Below are positions 33,834 to 43,293 of a DNA stretch of 64,000 nucleotides, piece after piece. This DNA is from Virgibacillus senegalensis (lineage in GTDB: Bacteria; Bacillota; Bacilli; Bacillales; Amphibacillaceae): assembly GCF_000821245.2 (NCBI RefSeq), contig NZ_LN611424.1, positions 127,316-191,315 on the forward strand, given 5' to 3'. Below the pieces are notes generated by a model. That model was not told the DNA's origin. It saw nothing but the letters and a program-made list of their open reading frames with translations, and ran no database searches. Position numbers and translations under genes: made by a program. Position 1 is the first letter of the stretch, and each line of letters begins with the position of its first letter.

Positions 33834-34973
33834 TTACTGATAATTAATAATCGCCGGATTAGGATCCAGCTTCAATACATCTTCTGCACTCAACACAGGT
33901 TCATCTTTTTTATAAAAGATCTTAAATCCGCCGTATTGGACAGCTTCATTTCGCACAAACTTGCGATAGAGAGACATCTTCGTTGATGAATTACCCCATC
34001 CATCATAATTCAAGGCTACTTCTACATTTTCGGTCGGTTGGATGGCTTCTTTGTTTGTTAGTGCTCCGTCTGTGAACTGGTGGACAAGAACGATTTTATC
34101 CGGCAAGTTATGTGCCTCCACCATTTCCGTCAGGTAATCCACCGCTTCTTGTATTTCCGCTCCGTTAACTTGGCCTAAGTCAATACCCGGCGTTTCCCCT
34201 TCTTTTACATGGAATTCTGTATCGATAGCCAGGTGGACGTAAGGGAGCTTCAGCCATTTCTCCAGTAACTTCACTTGATTCAAAACAGAGTCGGTTCCAA
34301 GCTGGACATCCAACATCAATAACGCATCGTTTTCTTTGGCAAGTTTGGCATATTCGTCGATTTGCTTTGGTGAAGTCATGTGAAAGTATTTCCCTTCAGG
34401 GCCGGGATCGCGCTGTGCTACCGTCGAAATCAGCTCGATCGTCGGAATGGCTGGACGGGACGGGTCTGCATCGGAGTATTCCTGTGCCTGCTCTTTTAAT
34501 TTTTTCATAAGTTCGTCGGGTTCCATTTCCCCTAGTATGCCCATATCGGTAGAGTTCGGGTGACCATAATAGGCTACGAGTCTATGATCCTTTAAAGGCC
34601 CGTCGGTTCGATCCTCGGCCCCTTGTACCAACGTTTCGCCAACTGGAACCATTCTCTCCCGAGTATCTCCGTGGGCTTGTGCCTTTGGCATCTGTGCAAG
34701 CTCCTCTTCAGACAGCTTCTCCTTGAGAGGCTTGGCATCTTCAGCAGGTTCTAACGGTTCATAAGGCTGAGGGGGTTGTTTTTCTTCTTCTTCCGGTTGT
34801 TCTTTTTCCTCTGTTTCGTTATTTTCTTCCTTTTTGTCTGAAGTGCCTTCTTCCGTTTGCTTCTCCTCGTTTTCTCCTTCGTTCTCGCTGTTTGTAGAAG
34901 TGTTTTCCGAACAAGCGACAAGGAACAAAATAAGGAGTAAGGAAAGCAAGGTTAATTTCTTCATGTTGTTCAC
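33834..34973 (-). CDS. Putative lipoprotein with acidic linker and TIM-barrel-like domain
   Basis: An N-terminal Lys-containing signal peptide ends in LVAC (lipobox). About 60 residues almost entirely Glu/Gln/Asn/Lys follow, a flexible linker typical of surface lipoproteins. The remaining 270 residues contain HRLVAYYGHPNSTDMGILGE, LLMLDVQLGTDSV, YVHLAIDTEFHV and a KIVLVHQF motif. They look like a glycoside-hydrolase-type barrel of unknown activity in Bacillaceae lipoproteins. I cannot name a substrate. Confidence 0.7.
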   Translation of the reverse strand: MNNMKKLTLLSLLLILFLVACSENTSTNSENEGENEEKQTEEGTSDKKEENNETEEKEQPEEEEKQPPQPYEPLEPAEDAKPLKEKLSEEELAQMPKAQAHGDTRERMVPVGETLVQGAEDRTDGPLKDHRLVAYYGHPNSTDMGILGEMEPDELMKKLKEQAQEYSDADPSRPAIPTIELISTVAQRDPGPEGKYFHMTSPKQIDEYAKLAKENDALLMLDVQLGTDSVLNQVKLLEKWLKLPYVHLAIDTEFHVKEGETPGIDLGQVNGAEIQEAVDYLTEMVEAHNLPDKIVLVHQFTDGALTNKEAIQPTENVEVALNYDGWGNSSTKMSLYRKFVRNEAVQYGGFKIFYKKDEPVLSAEDVLKLDPNPAIINYQ

Positions 34974-35229
34974 GTCCTTATGTAATGTTTTTCTTCTTCT
35001 ATGATTCTATCCTTTTCCCTAACTTCCATAATTTTAACAACAAATACGTTTATTTTGCAGAAGGATTTTCAAGAGAAATCGTTTTTGATTCTAACGGCCC
35101 AAGACAGAATGGAGGTTAAGAATCCTTTATCATTACTTTTACATATATATTTCAATTCTATTAAAACCTCCAAAAGAGCTGGCAAACTATTCGATACCTA
35201 TAGCAGATAAAACATAGGAGGTTTTCACT
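34974..35229. other. Divergent intergenic region
   Basis: It holds the promoters of the reverse-strand lipoprotein and the forward LysM-3D gene. A forward 69-codon frame inside has no ribosome site and is not called. Confidence 0.3.
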
Positions 35230-35745
35230 ATCAAATACTTAACATTAGCTACATTACTAACTTTAGGATTATTTTTATTCGCGAGCGAAGTGTCTGCAAG
35301 CAGTAAGTACACTGTGGAATCAGGCGATGTACTATCGGAAATTTCAATGAAACATAACGTGAGTGTAGATTCATTGCTGGAGTTTAACGCTTCTATCACG
35401 AACCCGGATATTATTTTTACCGGTCAGACAATCACCATTCCAGACGCAAAGGGAGAAACCTATAAAGTATCTGCTTATACGGCAGGCTATGAATCAACCG
35501 GAAAACAACCAGAAGATCCGGGATATGGCATTACAGCATCCGGAACGGAAGTAGAGGAAGGCCGAACGATCGCCTGTCCATCGTCCTTCTCATTCGGTAC
35601 AAAAGTTTATATTCCGTACTTTGATAAGACATTTACCTGTGAAGATAGAGGAAGTGCTATTACAAAAGGACGTTTGGATGTTTACATGGAAGATGTAGAA
35701 GATGCATTAGAGTTTGGCGTAAAGGAATTGAAAGTGTTGTACTAA
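35230..35745 (+). CDS. Secreted LysM-3D domain protein, AUC start
   Basis: ATC at 35230 lies 8 nt after AGGAGG and is followed by a good Sec signal (KYLTLATLLTLGLFLFA, then VSA/S cleavage). An in-frame TAG at 35215 excludes a longer form, and the first ordinary start (GTG 35290) would remove the signal. One LysM (KYTVESGDVLSEISMKHNVS...QTITIP) precedes a 3D domain with YTAGYESTG, GITASGT, ACP and EDRGSAI, where the Asp residues are catalytic in lytic transglycosylases. It remodels or binds peptidoglycan outside the cell. Confidence 0.85.
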   Translation: MKYLTLATLLTLGLFLFASEVSASSKYTVESGDVLSEISMKHNVSVDSLLEFNASITNPDIIFTGQTITIPDAKGETYKVSAYTAGYESTGKQPEDPGYGITASGTEVEEGRTIACPSSFSFGTKVYIPYFDKTFTCEDRGSAITKGRLDVYMEDVEDALEFGVKELKVLY

Positions 35746-35755
35746 ATAGAAATCG

Positions 35756-35792
35756 AAGCAAGTCCCTTTCTGATTAAGAAGGGGGCTTGCTT
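35756..35792 (+). terminator. Terminator of the LysM-3D gene
   Basis: AAGCAAGTCCC pairs with GGGGGCTTGCTT around a 14-base loop; the tail is TTTA. Confidence 0.7.
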
Positions 35793-36125
35793 TACGGTTC
35801 TTATAATGATTGGAATGCATTAATTAGTCATCGTTTCAAACTACGATTCTTCATATGCTTTAATAAAGAATCCTTTCTAAAATACCCTCTCGTTTAATAA
35901 ATCTTATTTCAACAATAAAACCGCTTAATTTTCATCATCTTCGTTTAGTTTTTTCCATTTATGGTATTTTGATAGATAATATATTGGTATATAATGTAAG
36001 TGTTGCGTGAAAAGGATATTTCCTGAATTGGAAGATTGTGTAGGTGTAAGGGCATAATGCTTTAGTCCGTTGACATCCGATTTTCGTGTGCTAAGTTGTG
36101 AGTACAACAGGAAAGGAATGATGGA
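35793..36125. other. Non-coding region before the lipoprotein gene
   Basis: No gene was seen. It is AT-rich, with several TATAAT-like hexamers around 35970-35995 that could serve the lipoprotein at 36126. Confidence 0.3.
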
Positions 36126-36809
36126 ATGAAAAAACAAGTAAAAATTATGTGCTGGACTCTTGTATTGCTAGGATTCGTTCTGTTGCTAACAGGGTGTGGC
36201 AGTTCGGATGAAGAATCAGAAACAGACCCTGCAGAAAATGATTCCGCTATCGAATCGGAAGAAAAAGCGGACGACCAGGAAGAAGAGGGGGAGGTTTTAG
36301 ATTCCTCGACTGATTCAGGAGAAACTGCGACGGATGATTCGGATAACACTTCTTCAGATGAAACAAGCGACGAAAATTCCTCCAACAACTCTGAAAGCGA
36401 AGATCAAAACGATCCATTGGCCGAGTTTTCTTCTCAGGAAATCGAATATGCCAGAGTATGGCTCCAGCTTGGTCCCAATCAAGAAATTGATGAATTGAAT
36501 GTTCATCGTATACCAGCCGGAGAGCTAATCAATCCTAATGATGAGACAAGCGCTGCCTATCCGGAGGATGTTATCCAGCTGGCAGGTTCCAGATTAGTGG
36601 ATGGATCTGTTACATATAGCAGCAATGGAGATGGAACGATCAATGTATATAAGGTTCCTTTACGCTGGGATAGCGGTGATCCTAATGTGGATGAAAATTA
36701 CATGAAGGAATACACACAGGAAATCATCGATGATACAGAGGAAGTATACGTGGAGCCAGGGGACGATGAAGAAGTCAAACGGCTTATTGGTATCATGAAT
36801 ATTCACTAA
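36126..36809 (+). CDS. Hypothetical acidic lipoprotein
   Basis: The signal peptide ends in the lipobox LTGC, followed by about 70 residues of Glu/Asp/Ser linker. A compact C-terminal domain (EIEYARVWLQLG, IPAGELINPND, SVTYSSNGDGTINVYKVPLR) is seen in other Bacillaceae lipoproteins of unknown function. AAAGGAATG precedes the ATG. High acidity suits a salt-adapted organism. Confidence 0.75.
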   Translation: MKKQVKIMCWTLVLLGFVLLLTGCGSSDEESETDPAENDSAIESEEKADDQEEEGEVLDSSTDSGETATDDSDNTSSDETSDENSSNNSESEDQNDPLAEFSSQEIEYARVWLQLGPNQEIDELNVHRIPAGELINPNDETSAAYPEDVIQLAGSRLVDGSVTYSSNGDGTINVYKVPLRWDSGDPNVDENYMKEYTQEIIDDTEEVYVEPGDDEEVKRLIGIMNIH

Positions 36810-36829
36810 TTGTCAGCTGTTTTTCATTT

Positions 36830-36862
36830 GATAGTTCACGGGCGTTAAGTGAGCTATCTTTT
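36830..36862 (+). terminator. Terminator of the acidic lipoprotein gene
   Basis: GATAGTTCAC and GTGAGCTATC form a 10-bp stem followed by TTTTT. Confidence 0.8.
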
Positions 36863-36965
36863 TGAAATCATAAAAATTCAAGCATGCTAGAGAATTTGAT
36901 TGGCATACCTTCCTAGTGAGTAGTGGATCAAGGATAGGTGTTATCTTATAATGGGGGAGAAACAT

Positions 36966-37139
36966 TTGGGTAACCGATGGAAATCGTTCCTTTCTGGAAT
37001 GTTAGGTGTAATCGTAGGATTGATGATAGGGGATATAGTTAGAGGGGAAGCGGTTGAGTGGTTTGGAGCTTTTGTCACGTTAGTTTCTTTACTATTGCTT
37101 TTTATATTGGGTGTGCGTTTATATAAAAAAGATGAATAA
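36966..37139 (+). CDS. Small two-helix membrane protein
   Basis: A TTG at 36966 lies 5 nt after GGGGGAG; the ATG at 36951 overlaps a TATAAT-type -10 (36946-36951). The 57-residue product has two hydrophobic helices (GMLGVIVGLMIGDIV and LVSLLLLFILGV) and a basic tail. Function unknown. Confidence 0.5.
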   Translation: MGNRWKSFLSGMLGVIVGLMIGDIVRGEAVEWFGAFVTLVSLLLLFILGVRLYKKDE

Positions 37140-37246
37140 GAAAACTGGTAGGAGCAAAAAAAGCTCGAAAATCCTTTTCTTTTTTGGTGGCTGTACAAAG
37201 GAGAAATGGTGAGTAGTTCTAACAAAAAACGTTAGGAGTATAAGCA

Positions 37247-37372
37247 ATGGAATTTCGTTTCTTATATAAGGATGCTGAATACGTAAAAAACACGATTAGA
37301 AGCATTCACCTTTATGAAGAACCTGTGATCAATTTATTGCCATTACTAAGCTCTAACGGGTTGAACAGTTGA
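37247..37372 (+). CDS. 41-residue protein resembling a CutA/NIF3-like fragment
   Basis: ATG follows TAGGAG. The product MEFRFLYKDAEYVKNTIRSI then HLYEEPVINLLPLLS resembles the beta-alpha-beta 'HPYEEPxxxIxPL' segment of NIF3/CutA-like domains but stops there. It is probably a decayed or C-terminally truncated gene. Confidence 0.35.
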   Translation: MEFRFLYKDAEYVKNTIRSIHLYEEPVINLLPLLSSNGLNS

Positions 37373-37494
37373 AAAAGAAAAGTACAACAAAAGGGGCGGG
37401 TTAGTAGCTTAATTTGAGAGAAGGCGGAAGGTTTCTAAATGATGGGGTTCGATTTGACGTTCACGCACTTATTTCATTAAAGCCCCTTATGGTT

Positions 37495-37986
37495 TTAAAA
37501 ACTGCGTTTCCCTGTCCAAGCCCCTTGCATTTTACTTAGGAATACTATTTGCCCAATATGATATGCGTCATGCATTGCTAAACTCTTCAATTCGAGTATT
37601 AATGGATTATCTTCTCTCGGGACCTGTCTATACAAATCTTCTTGGTCTGATTTTGCCAGTATTTTTTCAAGTTCACGATGAACATTAGCGTATTCTTGTT
37701 TTGTTTTCTTCCAGTTTTCTGCCGTTTCAGTTGGTAGTAGAAATGTGGCTTCATTATTTTCTGCCTGTGGTTCATTCGCTGTTTCACCAAGAAAGCGCAC
37801 CAGAAATCTCTTTTCATAGAAAAGTAAATGACAAACTAATTCCCAAATGGAATGAGCCCCCTCGACTGGTTTCCAAAGTGCCTGTTCATAAGTCATATCC
37901 TCTAGCACTTTTTCAAGTGGTGGAAACCATTCCTCTTTATCCAAGCAGCTTGCCCATTGTTGTAACAAAAGTGTCCTTGCATCCAT
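37495..37986 (-). CDS. DinB-like four-helix protein
   Basis: A 163-residue DinB/YfiT-type helical bundle started at the ATG 37986 behind GGGAGGGAA. The metal-binding His positions are visible: HSIWELVCHLLFYEKRF (two His) and AMHDAYHIGQIVFL (two His). Such proteins are metal-dependent thiol-transferase-like enzymes induced by stress; the substrate is unknown. Confidence 0.8.
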   Translation of the reverse strand: MDARTLLLQQWASCLDKEEWFPPLEKVLEDMTYEQALWKPVEGAHSIWELVCHLLFYEKRFLVRFLGETANEPQAENNEATFLLPTETAENWKKTKQEYANVHRELEKILAKSDQEDLYRQVPREDNPLILELKSLAMHDAYHIGQIVFLSKMQGAWTGKRSF

Positions 37987-38204
37987 TTCTATTCCCTCCC
38001 GTTTAATCATTTTGATGAAGATTCATTTTCTGGTGTGTTATAGATAGTTATAAAGCAGCCCTTTAAAGGTACAATGAACGTTAATGCCACAGAAAATTCT
38101 GACAACAACAGTTTATCATATGTTTTGTTATCAGAGATAGAACAACTCATTGTGGTTATCAGTAAAGAAGGGGCTGTAACAGCCCCTTCCGAATAGTTCC
38201 ATCT

Positions 38205-41200
38205 TTATGCATAAAATACAGAAAGACATCTGTTGTAATACATTCTGCGATCTTCCAAACCGTTGTATCCGCCATTTACCCTTAAGGTGACGGCTTCTAC
38301 AGTTGGGTTCGTATCACATAATGCATTCATATTGTTTGACTCCCACCAGAATCCAGCGCTGGACCATGGATAGTTTTCAGCCACATAATCAACCCCTTGG
38401 TTTACAATTTCGGGGTCACCGATATCGTTGGCAAATTGCGTGTAGTTATAGCGTCCTGTCAATTGGATATAACCTGCGCCTTTGAATTTGGGGCCATCAC
38501 CAGGTTCTGTGTTGCCTAAATCTTCACGCCCCTCATAATCTTCGCCAGATGCTAATTCCTTGGTCCACCGTCCGGCACCAGATTCGTGACTGCATTGGCT
38601 GATAAAGTGGCAAATCCTTGATCTGGTTGTGATATTATATCTCTCTAGACAACTATTTAAATCTTCTAAAATAGCATCCGATAAATACTCACTTGACCAG
38701 CCGACTTGGTTCAACTGGCTTTCGGTTACACGGGTGACAGGAGCATCGCCGTCTCCAGGGGGCGGATCACCACTTCCGTTGTCATAGACTAATAATTCCT
38801 GTCCGACTTGAATAAGATCCGGATCGCTAATATTATTCAGCTCCTGAATTTCGGCCAGAGTCATGCCGAAGCGTTGAGCGATGCTGCTTAAGTTGTCGCC
38901 AGCCTGTACGATATAAACGATAGTACTAGGAGTAGGATCACCACTTCCGTTGTCATAGACTAATAATTCCTGTCCGACTTGAATAAGATCCGGATCGCTA
39001 ATGTTATTCAGCTCCTGAATTTCGGCCAGAGTCATGCCGAAGCGTTGAGCGATGCTGCTTAAGTTGTCGCCAGCCTGTACGACATAAATCGTGGTATTCG
39101 GAGTCGGATCACTGCCGCTGTTATCGTAAACCAATAACTCCTGCCCGATTTGAATAAGATCCGGATCGCTAATGTTATTCAGCTCCTGAATTTCGGCGAG
39201 AGTCATGCCGAAGCGCTGAGCGATGCTGCTTAAATTGTCGCCAGCCTGAACGACATAAACGATGGTACTAGGAGTAGGATCATCGGCTCCGTTGTCATAG
39301 ACTAATAATTCCTGTCCGACTTGAATAAGATCTGGATCGCTAATGTTATTCAGCTCCTGAATTTCGGCCAGAGTCATGCCGAAGCGTTGAGCGATGCTGC
39401 TTAAGTTGTCGCCAGCCTGTACGACATAAATCGTGGTATTCGGAGTCGGATCACTGCCGCTGTTATCGTAAACCAATAACTCCTGCCCGATTTGAATAAG
39501 ATCCGGATCGCTAATGTTATTCAGCTCCTGAATTTCGGCGAGAGTCATGCCGAAGCGCTGAGCGATGCTGCTTAAATTGTCGCCAGCCTGAACGACATAA
39601 ACGATGGTACTAGGAGTAGGATCATCGGCTCCGTTGTCATAGACTAATAATTCCTGTCCGACTTGAATAAGATCTGGATCGCTAATGTTATTCAGCTCCT
39701 GAATTTCGGCCAGAGTCATGCCGAAGCGTTGAGCGATGCTGCTTAAGTTGTCGCCAGCCTGTACGACATAAATCGTGGTATTCGGAGTCGGATCACTGCC
39801 GCTGTTATCGTAAACCAATAACTCCTGCCCGATTTGAATAAGATCCGGATCGCTAATGTTATTCAGCTCCTGAATTTCGGCGAGAGTCATGCCGAAGCGC
39901 TGAGCGATGCTGCTTAAATTGTCGCCAGCCTGAACGACATAAACGATGGTACTAGGAGTAGGATCATCGGCTCCGTTGTCATAGACTAATAATTCCTGTC
40001 CGACTTGAATAAGATCTGGATCGCTAATGTTATTCAGCTCCTGAATTTCGGCCAGAGTCATGCCGAAGCGTTGAGCGATGCTGCTTAAGTTGTCGCCAGC
40101 CTGTACGACATAAATCGTGGTATTCGGAGTCGGATCACTGCCGCTGTTATCGTAAACCAATAACTCCTGCCCGATTTGAATAAGATCCGGATCGCTAATG
40201 TTATTCAGCTCCTGAATTTCGGCGAGAGTCATGCCGAAGCGCTGAGCGATGCTGCTTAAATTGTCGCCAGCCTGAACGACATAAACGATGGTACTAGGAG
40301 TAGGATCATCGGCTCCGTTGTCATAGACTAATAATTCCTGTCCGACTTGAATAAGATCTGGATCGCTAATGTTATTCAGCTCCTGAATTTCGGCCAGAGT
40401 CATGCCGAAGCGTTGAGCGATGCTGCTTAAGTTGTCGCCAGCCTGTACGACATAAATCGTGGTATTCGGAGTCGGATCACTGCCGCTGTTATCGTAAACC
40501 AATAACTCCTGCCCGATTTGAATAAGATCCGGATCGCTAATGTTATTCAGCTCCTGAATTTCGGCGAGAGTCATGCCGAAGCGCTGAGCGATGCTGCTTA
40601 AATTGTCGCCAGCCTGAACGACATAAACGATGGTACTAGGAGTAGGATCATCGGCTCCGTTGTCATAGACTAATAATTCCTGTCCGACTTGAATAAGATC
40701 TGGATCGCTAATGTTATTCAGCTCCTGAATTTCGGCCAGAGTCATGCCGAAGCGTTGAGCGATGCTGCTTAAGTTGTCGCCAGCCTGTACGACATAAATC
40801 GTGGTATTCGGAGTCGGATCACTGCCGCTGTTATCGTAAACCAATAACTCCTGCCCGATTTGAATAAGATCCGGATCGCTAATGTTATTCAGCTCCTGAA
40901 TTTCGGCGAGAGTCATGCCGAAGCGCTGAGCGATGCTGCTTAAATTGTCGCCAGCCTGAACGACATAAACGATGGTACTAGGAGTAGGATCATCGGCTCC
41001 GTTGTCATAGACTAATAATTCCTGTCCGACTTGAATAAGATCTGGATCGCTAATGTTATTCAGCTCCTGAATTTCGGCCAGAGTCATGCCGAAGCGTTGA
41101 GCGATGCTGCTTAAGTTGTCGCCAGCCTGTACGACATAAATCGTGGTATTCGGAGTCGGATCACTGCCGCTGTTATCGTAAACCAATAACTCCTGCCCGA

Positions 41201-41681
41201 TTTGAATAAGATCCGGATCGCTAATGTTATTCAGCTCCTGAATTTCGGCGAGAGTCATGCCGAAGCGCTGAGCGATGCTGCTTAAATTGTCGCCAGCCTG
41301 AACGACATAAACGATGGTACTAGGAGTAGGATCATCGGCTCCGTTGTCATAGACTAATAATTCCTGTCCGACTTGAATAAGATCTGGATCGCTAATGTTA
41401 TTCAGCTCCTGAATTTCGGCCAGAGTCATGCCGAAGCGTTGAGCGATGCTGCTTAAGTTGTCGCCAGCCTGTACGACATAAATCGTGGTATTCGGAGTCG
41501 GATCACTGCCGCTGTTATCGTAAACCAATAACTCCTGCCCGATTTGAATAAGATCCGGATCGCTAATGTTATTCAGCTCCTGAATTTCGGCGAGAGTCAT
41601 GCCGAAGCGCTGAGCGATGCTGCTCAAATTGTCGCCGGCTTGTACAATATAAGTGATCGTATTAGCATAAGTTACTGCCAT
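38205..41681 (-). CDS. 17-repeat LysM protein with C-terminal GH19 lysozyme/chitinase domain
   Basis: Residues 10-980 are seventeen 57-residue LysM units ([20 protein letters not shown] then [20 protein letters not shown]). They alternate between two spacer types, [11 protein letters not shown] and [11 protein letters not shown]. The last 180 residues are a GH19-type catalytic domain with the acidic pair in [12 protein letters not shown] and a [13 protein letters not shown] motif, as in phage endolysins. It hydrolyses peptidoglycan or chitin while bound by the LysM array. No Sec signal is present (start MAVTYANTI), so release by lysis, spore association or a non-classical route is implied. 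I start at ATG 41681, 8 nt after GAGAGG. Confidence 0.9.
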   Translation of the reverse strand: MAVTYANTITYIVQAGDNLSSIAQRFGMTLAEIQELNNISDPDLIQIGQELLVYDNSGSDPTPNTTIYVVQAGDNLSSIAQRFGMTLAEIQELNNISDPDLIQVGQELLVYDNGADDPTPSTIVYVVQAGDNLSSIAQRFGMTLAEIQELNNISDPDLIQIGQELLVYDNSGSDPTPNTTIYVVQAGDNLSSIAQRFGMTLAEIQELNNISDPDLIQVGQELLVYDNGADDPTPSTIVYVVQAGDNLSSIAQRFGMTLAEIQELNNISDPDLIQIGQELLVYDNSGSDPTPNTTIYVVQAGDNLSSIAQRFGMTLAEIQELNNISDPDLIQVGQELLVYDNGADDPTPSTIVYVVQAGDNLSSIAQRFGMTLAEIQELNNISDPDLIQIGQELLVYDNSGSDPTPNTTIYVVQAGDNLSSIAQRFGMTLAEIQELNNISDPDLIQVGQELLVYDNGADDPTPSTIVYVVQAGDNLSSIAQRFGMTLAEIQELNNISDPDLIQIGQELLVYDNSGSDPTPNTTIYVVQAGDNLSSIAQRFGMTLAEIQELNNISDPDLIQVGQELLVYDNGADDPTPSTIVYVVQAGDNLSSIAQRFGMTLAEIQELNNISDPDLIQIGQELLVYDNSGSDPTPNTTIYVVQAGDNLSSIAQRFGMTLAEIQELNNISDPDLIQVGQELLVYDNGADDPTPSTIVYVVQAGDNLSSIAQRFGMTLAEIQELNNISDPDLIQIGQELLVYDNSGSDPTPNTTIYVVQAGDNLSSIAQRFGMTLAEIQELNNISDPDLIQVGQELLVYDNGADDPTPSTIVYVVQAGDNLSSIAQRFGMTLAEIQELNNISDPDLIQIGQELLVYDNSGSDPTPNTTIYVVQAGDNLSSIAQRFGMTLAEIQELNNISDPDLIQVGQELLVYDNGSGDPTPSTIVYIVQAGDNLSSIAQRFGMTLAEIQELNNISDPDLIQVGQELLVYDNGSGDPPPGDGDAPVTRVTESQLNQVGWSSEYLSDAILEDLNSCLERYNITTRSRICHFISQCSHESGAGRWTKELASGEDYEGREDLGNTEPGDGPKFKGAGYIQLTGRYNYTQFANDIGDPEIVNQGVDYVAENYPWSSAGFWWESNNMNALCDTNPTVEAVTLRVNGGYNGLEDRRMYYNRCLSVFYA
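38750..41660. repeat. Tandem 171-bp repeats organised as near-identical 342-bp units
   Basis: Each LysM unit is 171 bp. Two alternating versions differ at fixed synonymous positions (for example GCGTTGAGCG versus GCGCTGAGCG and two spacer sequences). This makes a 342-bp higher-order period repeated about seven times almost without change from 39.1 to 41.5 kb. The units at the 3' end (38.75-39.1 kb) are more diverged. The pattern points to recent unequal recombination. Confidence 0.92.
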
Positions 41682-41699
41682 TTTCATAACCTCTCTTTT

Positions 41700-42010
41700 C
41701 TAATAGAATAGTTTGGAGTGAATCGAACAATGGAGTAAATCTAGGATGTTTTCATAGGGGGCTAGATACTAAAGCGAAGGTGTATTCCTACAAATGCAGT
41801 CATAAGCCGGTAGCGACTAGGTTGAAAAGATGCCAAGGCATATCATCACCTCTTTTTTTAAAATTTAATCTTCGGGAGGAAGACTATGACTATATCGTAA
41901 AGGGAAATAGCGTTTTAAAAGTTTCCATTAAGTTGGCCAAATATCGGAAAAAACTTCTGAAAAACTCCTTGAAAAGTATTTCTTTCTTTAGGAGAATTTT
42001 CTATATAAAG
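41700..42010. other. Intergenic region upstream of the LysM array gene
   Basis: It holds the divergent promoters of the LysM gene and the DUF6958 gene. A forward 101-codon frame here has no ribosome site and overlaps the real gene that follows in another frame, so it is not called. Confidence 0.3.
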
Positions 42011-42023
42011 GGAGATGATAAAC

Positions 42024-42308
42024 ATGGAAATGATTCAGCTGCAGCATCCAGAAGGAAAGCAAGGTGCAAGAATCCGTTTGGATAAATATGACCTTATCAA
42101 AAAGGAAATAGTATCGACCGTTCGTAGGGGCGATGGCATCTCTTATAAACAATTGACAAAAGAAGTGAACGAAAGACTGAAAGGGAAATTTGAAGGATCC
42201 GTTACTTGGTATGTCACTGCCGTTAAACTGGACTTGGAAGCAAGGGACATGATCAAAAGATATACCCACAAAAGATTGCAATACCTCGCAATGACGGATA
42301 AGGATTAG
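42024..42308 (+). CDS. DUF6958-like small protein
   Basis: A 94-residue soluble protein starting at ATG 42024, 9 nt after AAAGGGAG. The pattern IQLQHPEGKQGARIRLDKYD, GDGISYKQLTKEVNERL and GSVTWYVTAVKLDLEARDMI matches a small conserved helical family (DUF6958) with winged-helix-like predicted structure. Role unknown. Confidence 0.7.
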   Translation: MEMIQLQHPEGKQGARIRLDKYDLIKKEIVSTVRRGDGISYKQLTKEVNERLKGKFEGSVTWYVTAVKLDLEARDMIKRYTHKRLQYLAMTDKD

Positions 42309-42885
42309 ATAGAGATGTCAATAACGGAATAAAAATAAACGGTTATTTTTGGGAAAGGAAGGAAAATACAGATAGTTGTCGAAATAGTGTGTTAGCAAAT
42401 TTCACTCTCTTTATTTCGTGAGATGCGATCTGTTAAAATTATTGAGCTGTTTCTCCCGTCAGACGGAATGTCGATTGTGGATTCAGGGCCCAAAAGGAAG
42501 AAGCTTCATAAAGAGTAATAGTAAGCCACGCGTGATACCTCAAGATAGCTCACACCTGGAACAATCAGTAAGAGGTCCGTTCATTTTTGTTCCATCACTT
42601 CATTGGTTAACGAATTAGCGTTGCTGTTTAAATAGGGGCGCTCTGCAGCACCTTGGATTTCAGCTCGAATATTCATCTTTTCCGATTAGGTAAACCAGGG
42701 AGCAGGACAGCACCATCGTCCTTTTCATTGCATCCTATAGACCCACCGTTACATTAGAAGTTTTTACGAATATCTTTGTTTAGTTAAATATCGGAATTTT
42801 CCAAAAATAAAAAGCGGGACTATCCCATATAAATAAAAAGAAGCTGTAAGATGTTTCCGGTAAGGGGGTGATTTATCGCGATAAT
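42309..42885. other. Gene-free region
   Basis: No supportable ORF, RNA gene or repeat was found; short frames lack ribosome sites. Some stretches look like decayed coding sequence, but I could not identify a family. Confidence 0.35.
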
Positions 42886-42899
42886 TGTAAGCGCTTTAT
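42886..42899 (+). promoter_or_regulatory. cre-like site (CcpA)
   Basis: TGTAAGCGCTTTAT matches the cre consensus TGWAANCGNTNWCA except in the last two positions. Placed about 80 bp before a solute symporter operon, it suggests carbon catabolite control. Confidence 0.55.
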
Positions 42900-42977
42900 C
42901 TGATGAAGCAGTACATTATATTAGGCGCTAAGTCATTGGCTGAAGGATGATGATATGAATTCAAAGGAGGCTTGACA

Positions 42978-43262
42978 ATGGGTGAACCGGAAAAAGTACA
43001 AACACTTGATGATAAACAAAATTGGTATTGGAAGAAAAACATCAAGCTTATCTCGTTTTTACTGGTGGTTTGGTTTCTTGTTGGCTTAGGTGGGGGTGTG
43101 CTTTTTGCCGCTCCTTTAAACGAAGTACCCTTTTTCGGGGTGACATTATCGTTCTGGATTTCACAGCAGGGCGCCATTCTGGTATTTATCCTCTTGATTT
43201 TGATTTATGCCATTAGAATGGACAAATTGGACAGGGAGTATTTCGAAAAGAAAGACCAATAA
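42978..43262 (+). CDS. DUF4212 small subunit of sodium/solute symporter
   Basis: A 94-residue protein with two membrane helices and the LVVWFLVGLGGGVLFAAPLN segment of DUF4212, the small partner of an acetate-type SSS transporter. AAAGGAGG lies 7 nt before the ATG. It is followed directly by the large subunit. Confidence 0.85.
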   Translation: MGEPEKVQTLDDKQNWYWKKNIKLISFLLVVWFLVGLGGGVLFAAPLNEVPFFGVTLSFWISQQGAILVFILLILIYAIRMDKLDREYFEKKDQ

Positions 43263-43293
43263 AAAGACTATAGGGACATAGGGAGGTATGGCA

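Noticed and set aside
38303-38485. Forward ORF opposite the GH19 domain
   Set aside because: It lies entirely antisense to a well-supported catalytic domain.
38750-41660. CRISPR array
   Set aside because: The regular repeats are in-frame LysM coding units of 171 bp with coding variation, not short repeats with unique spacers.
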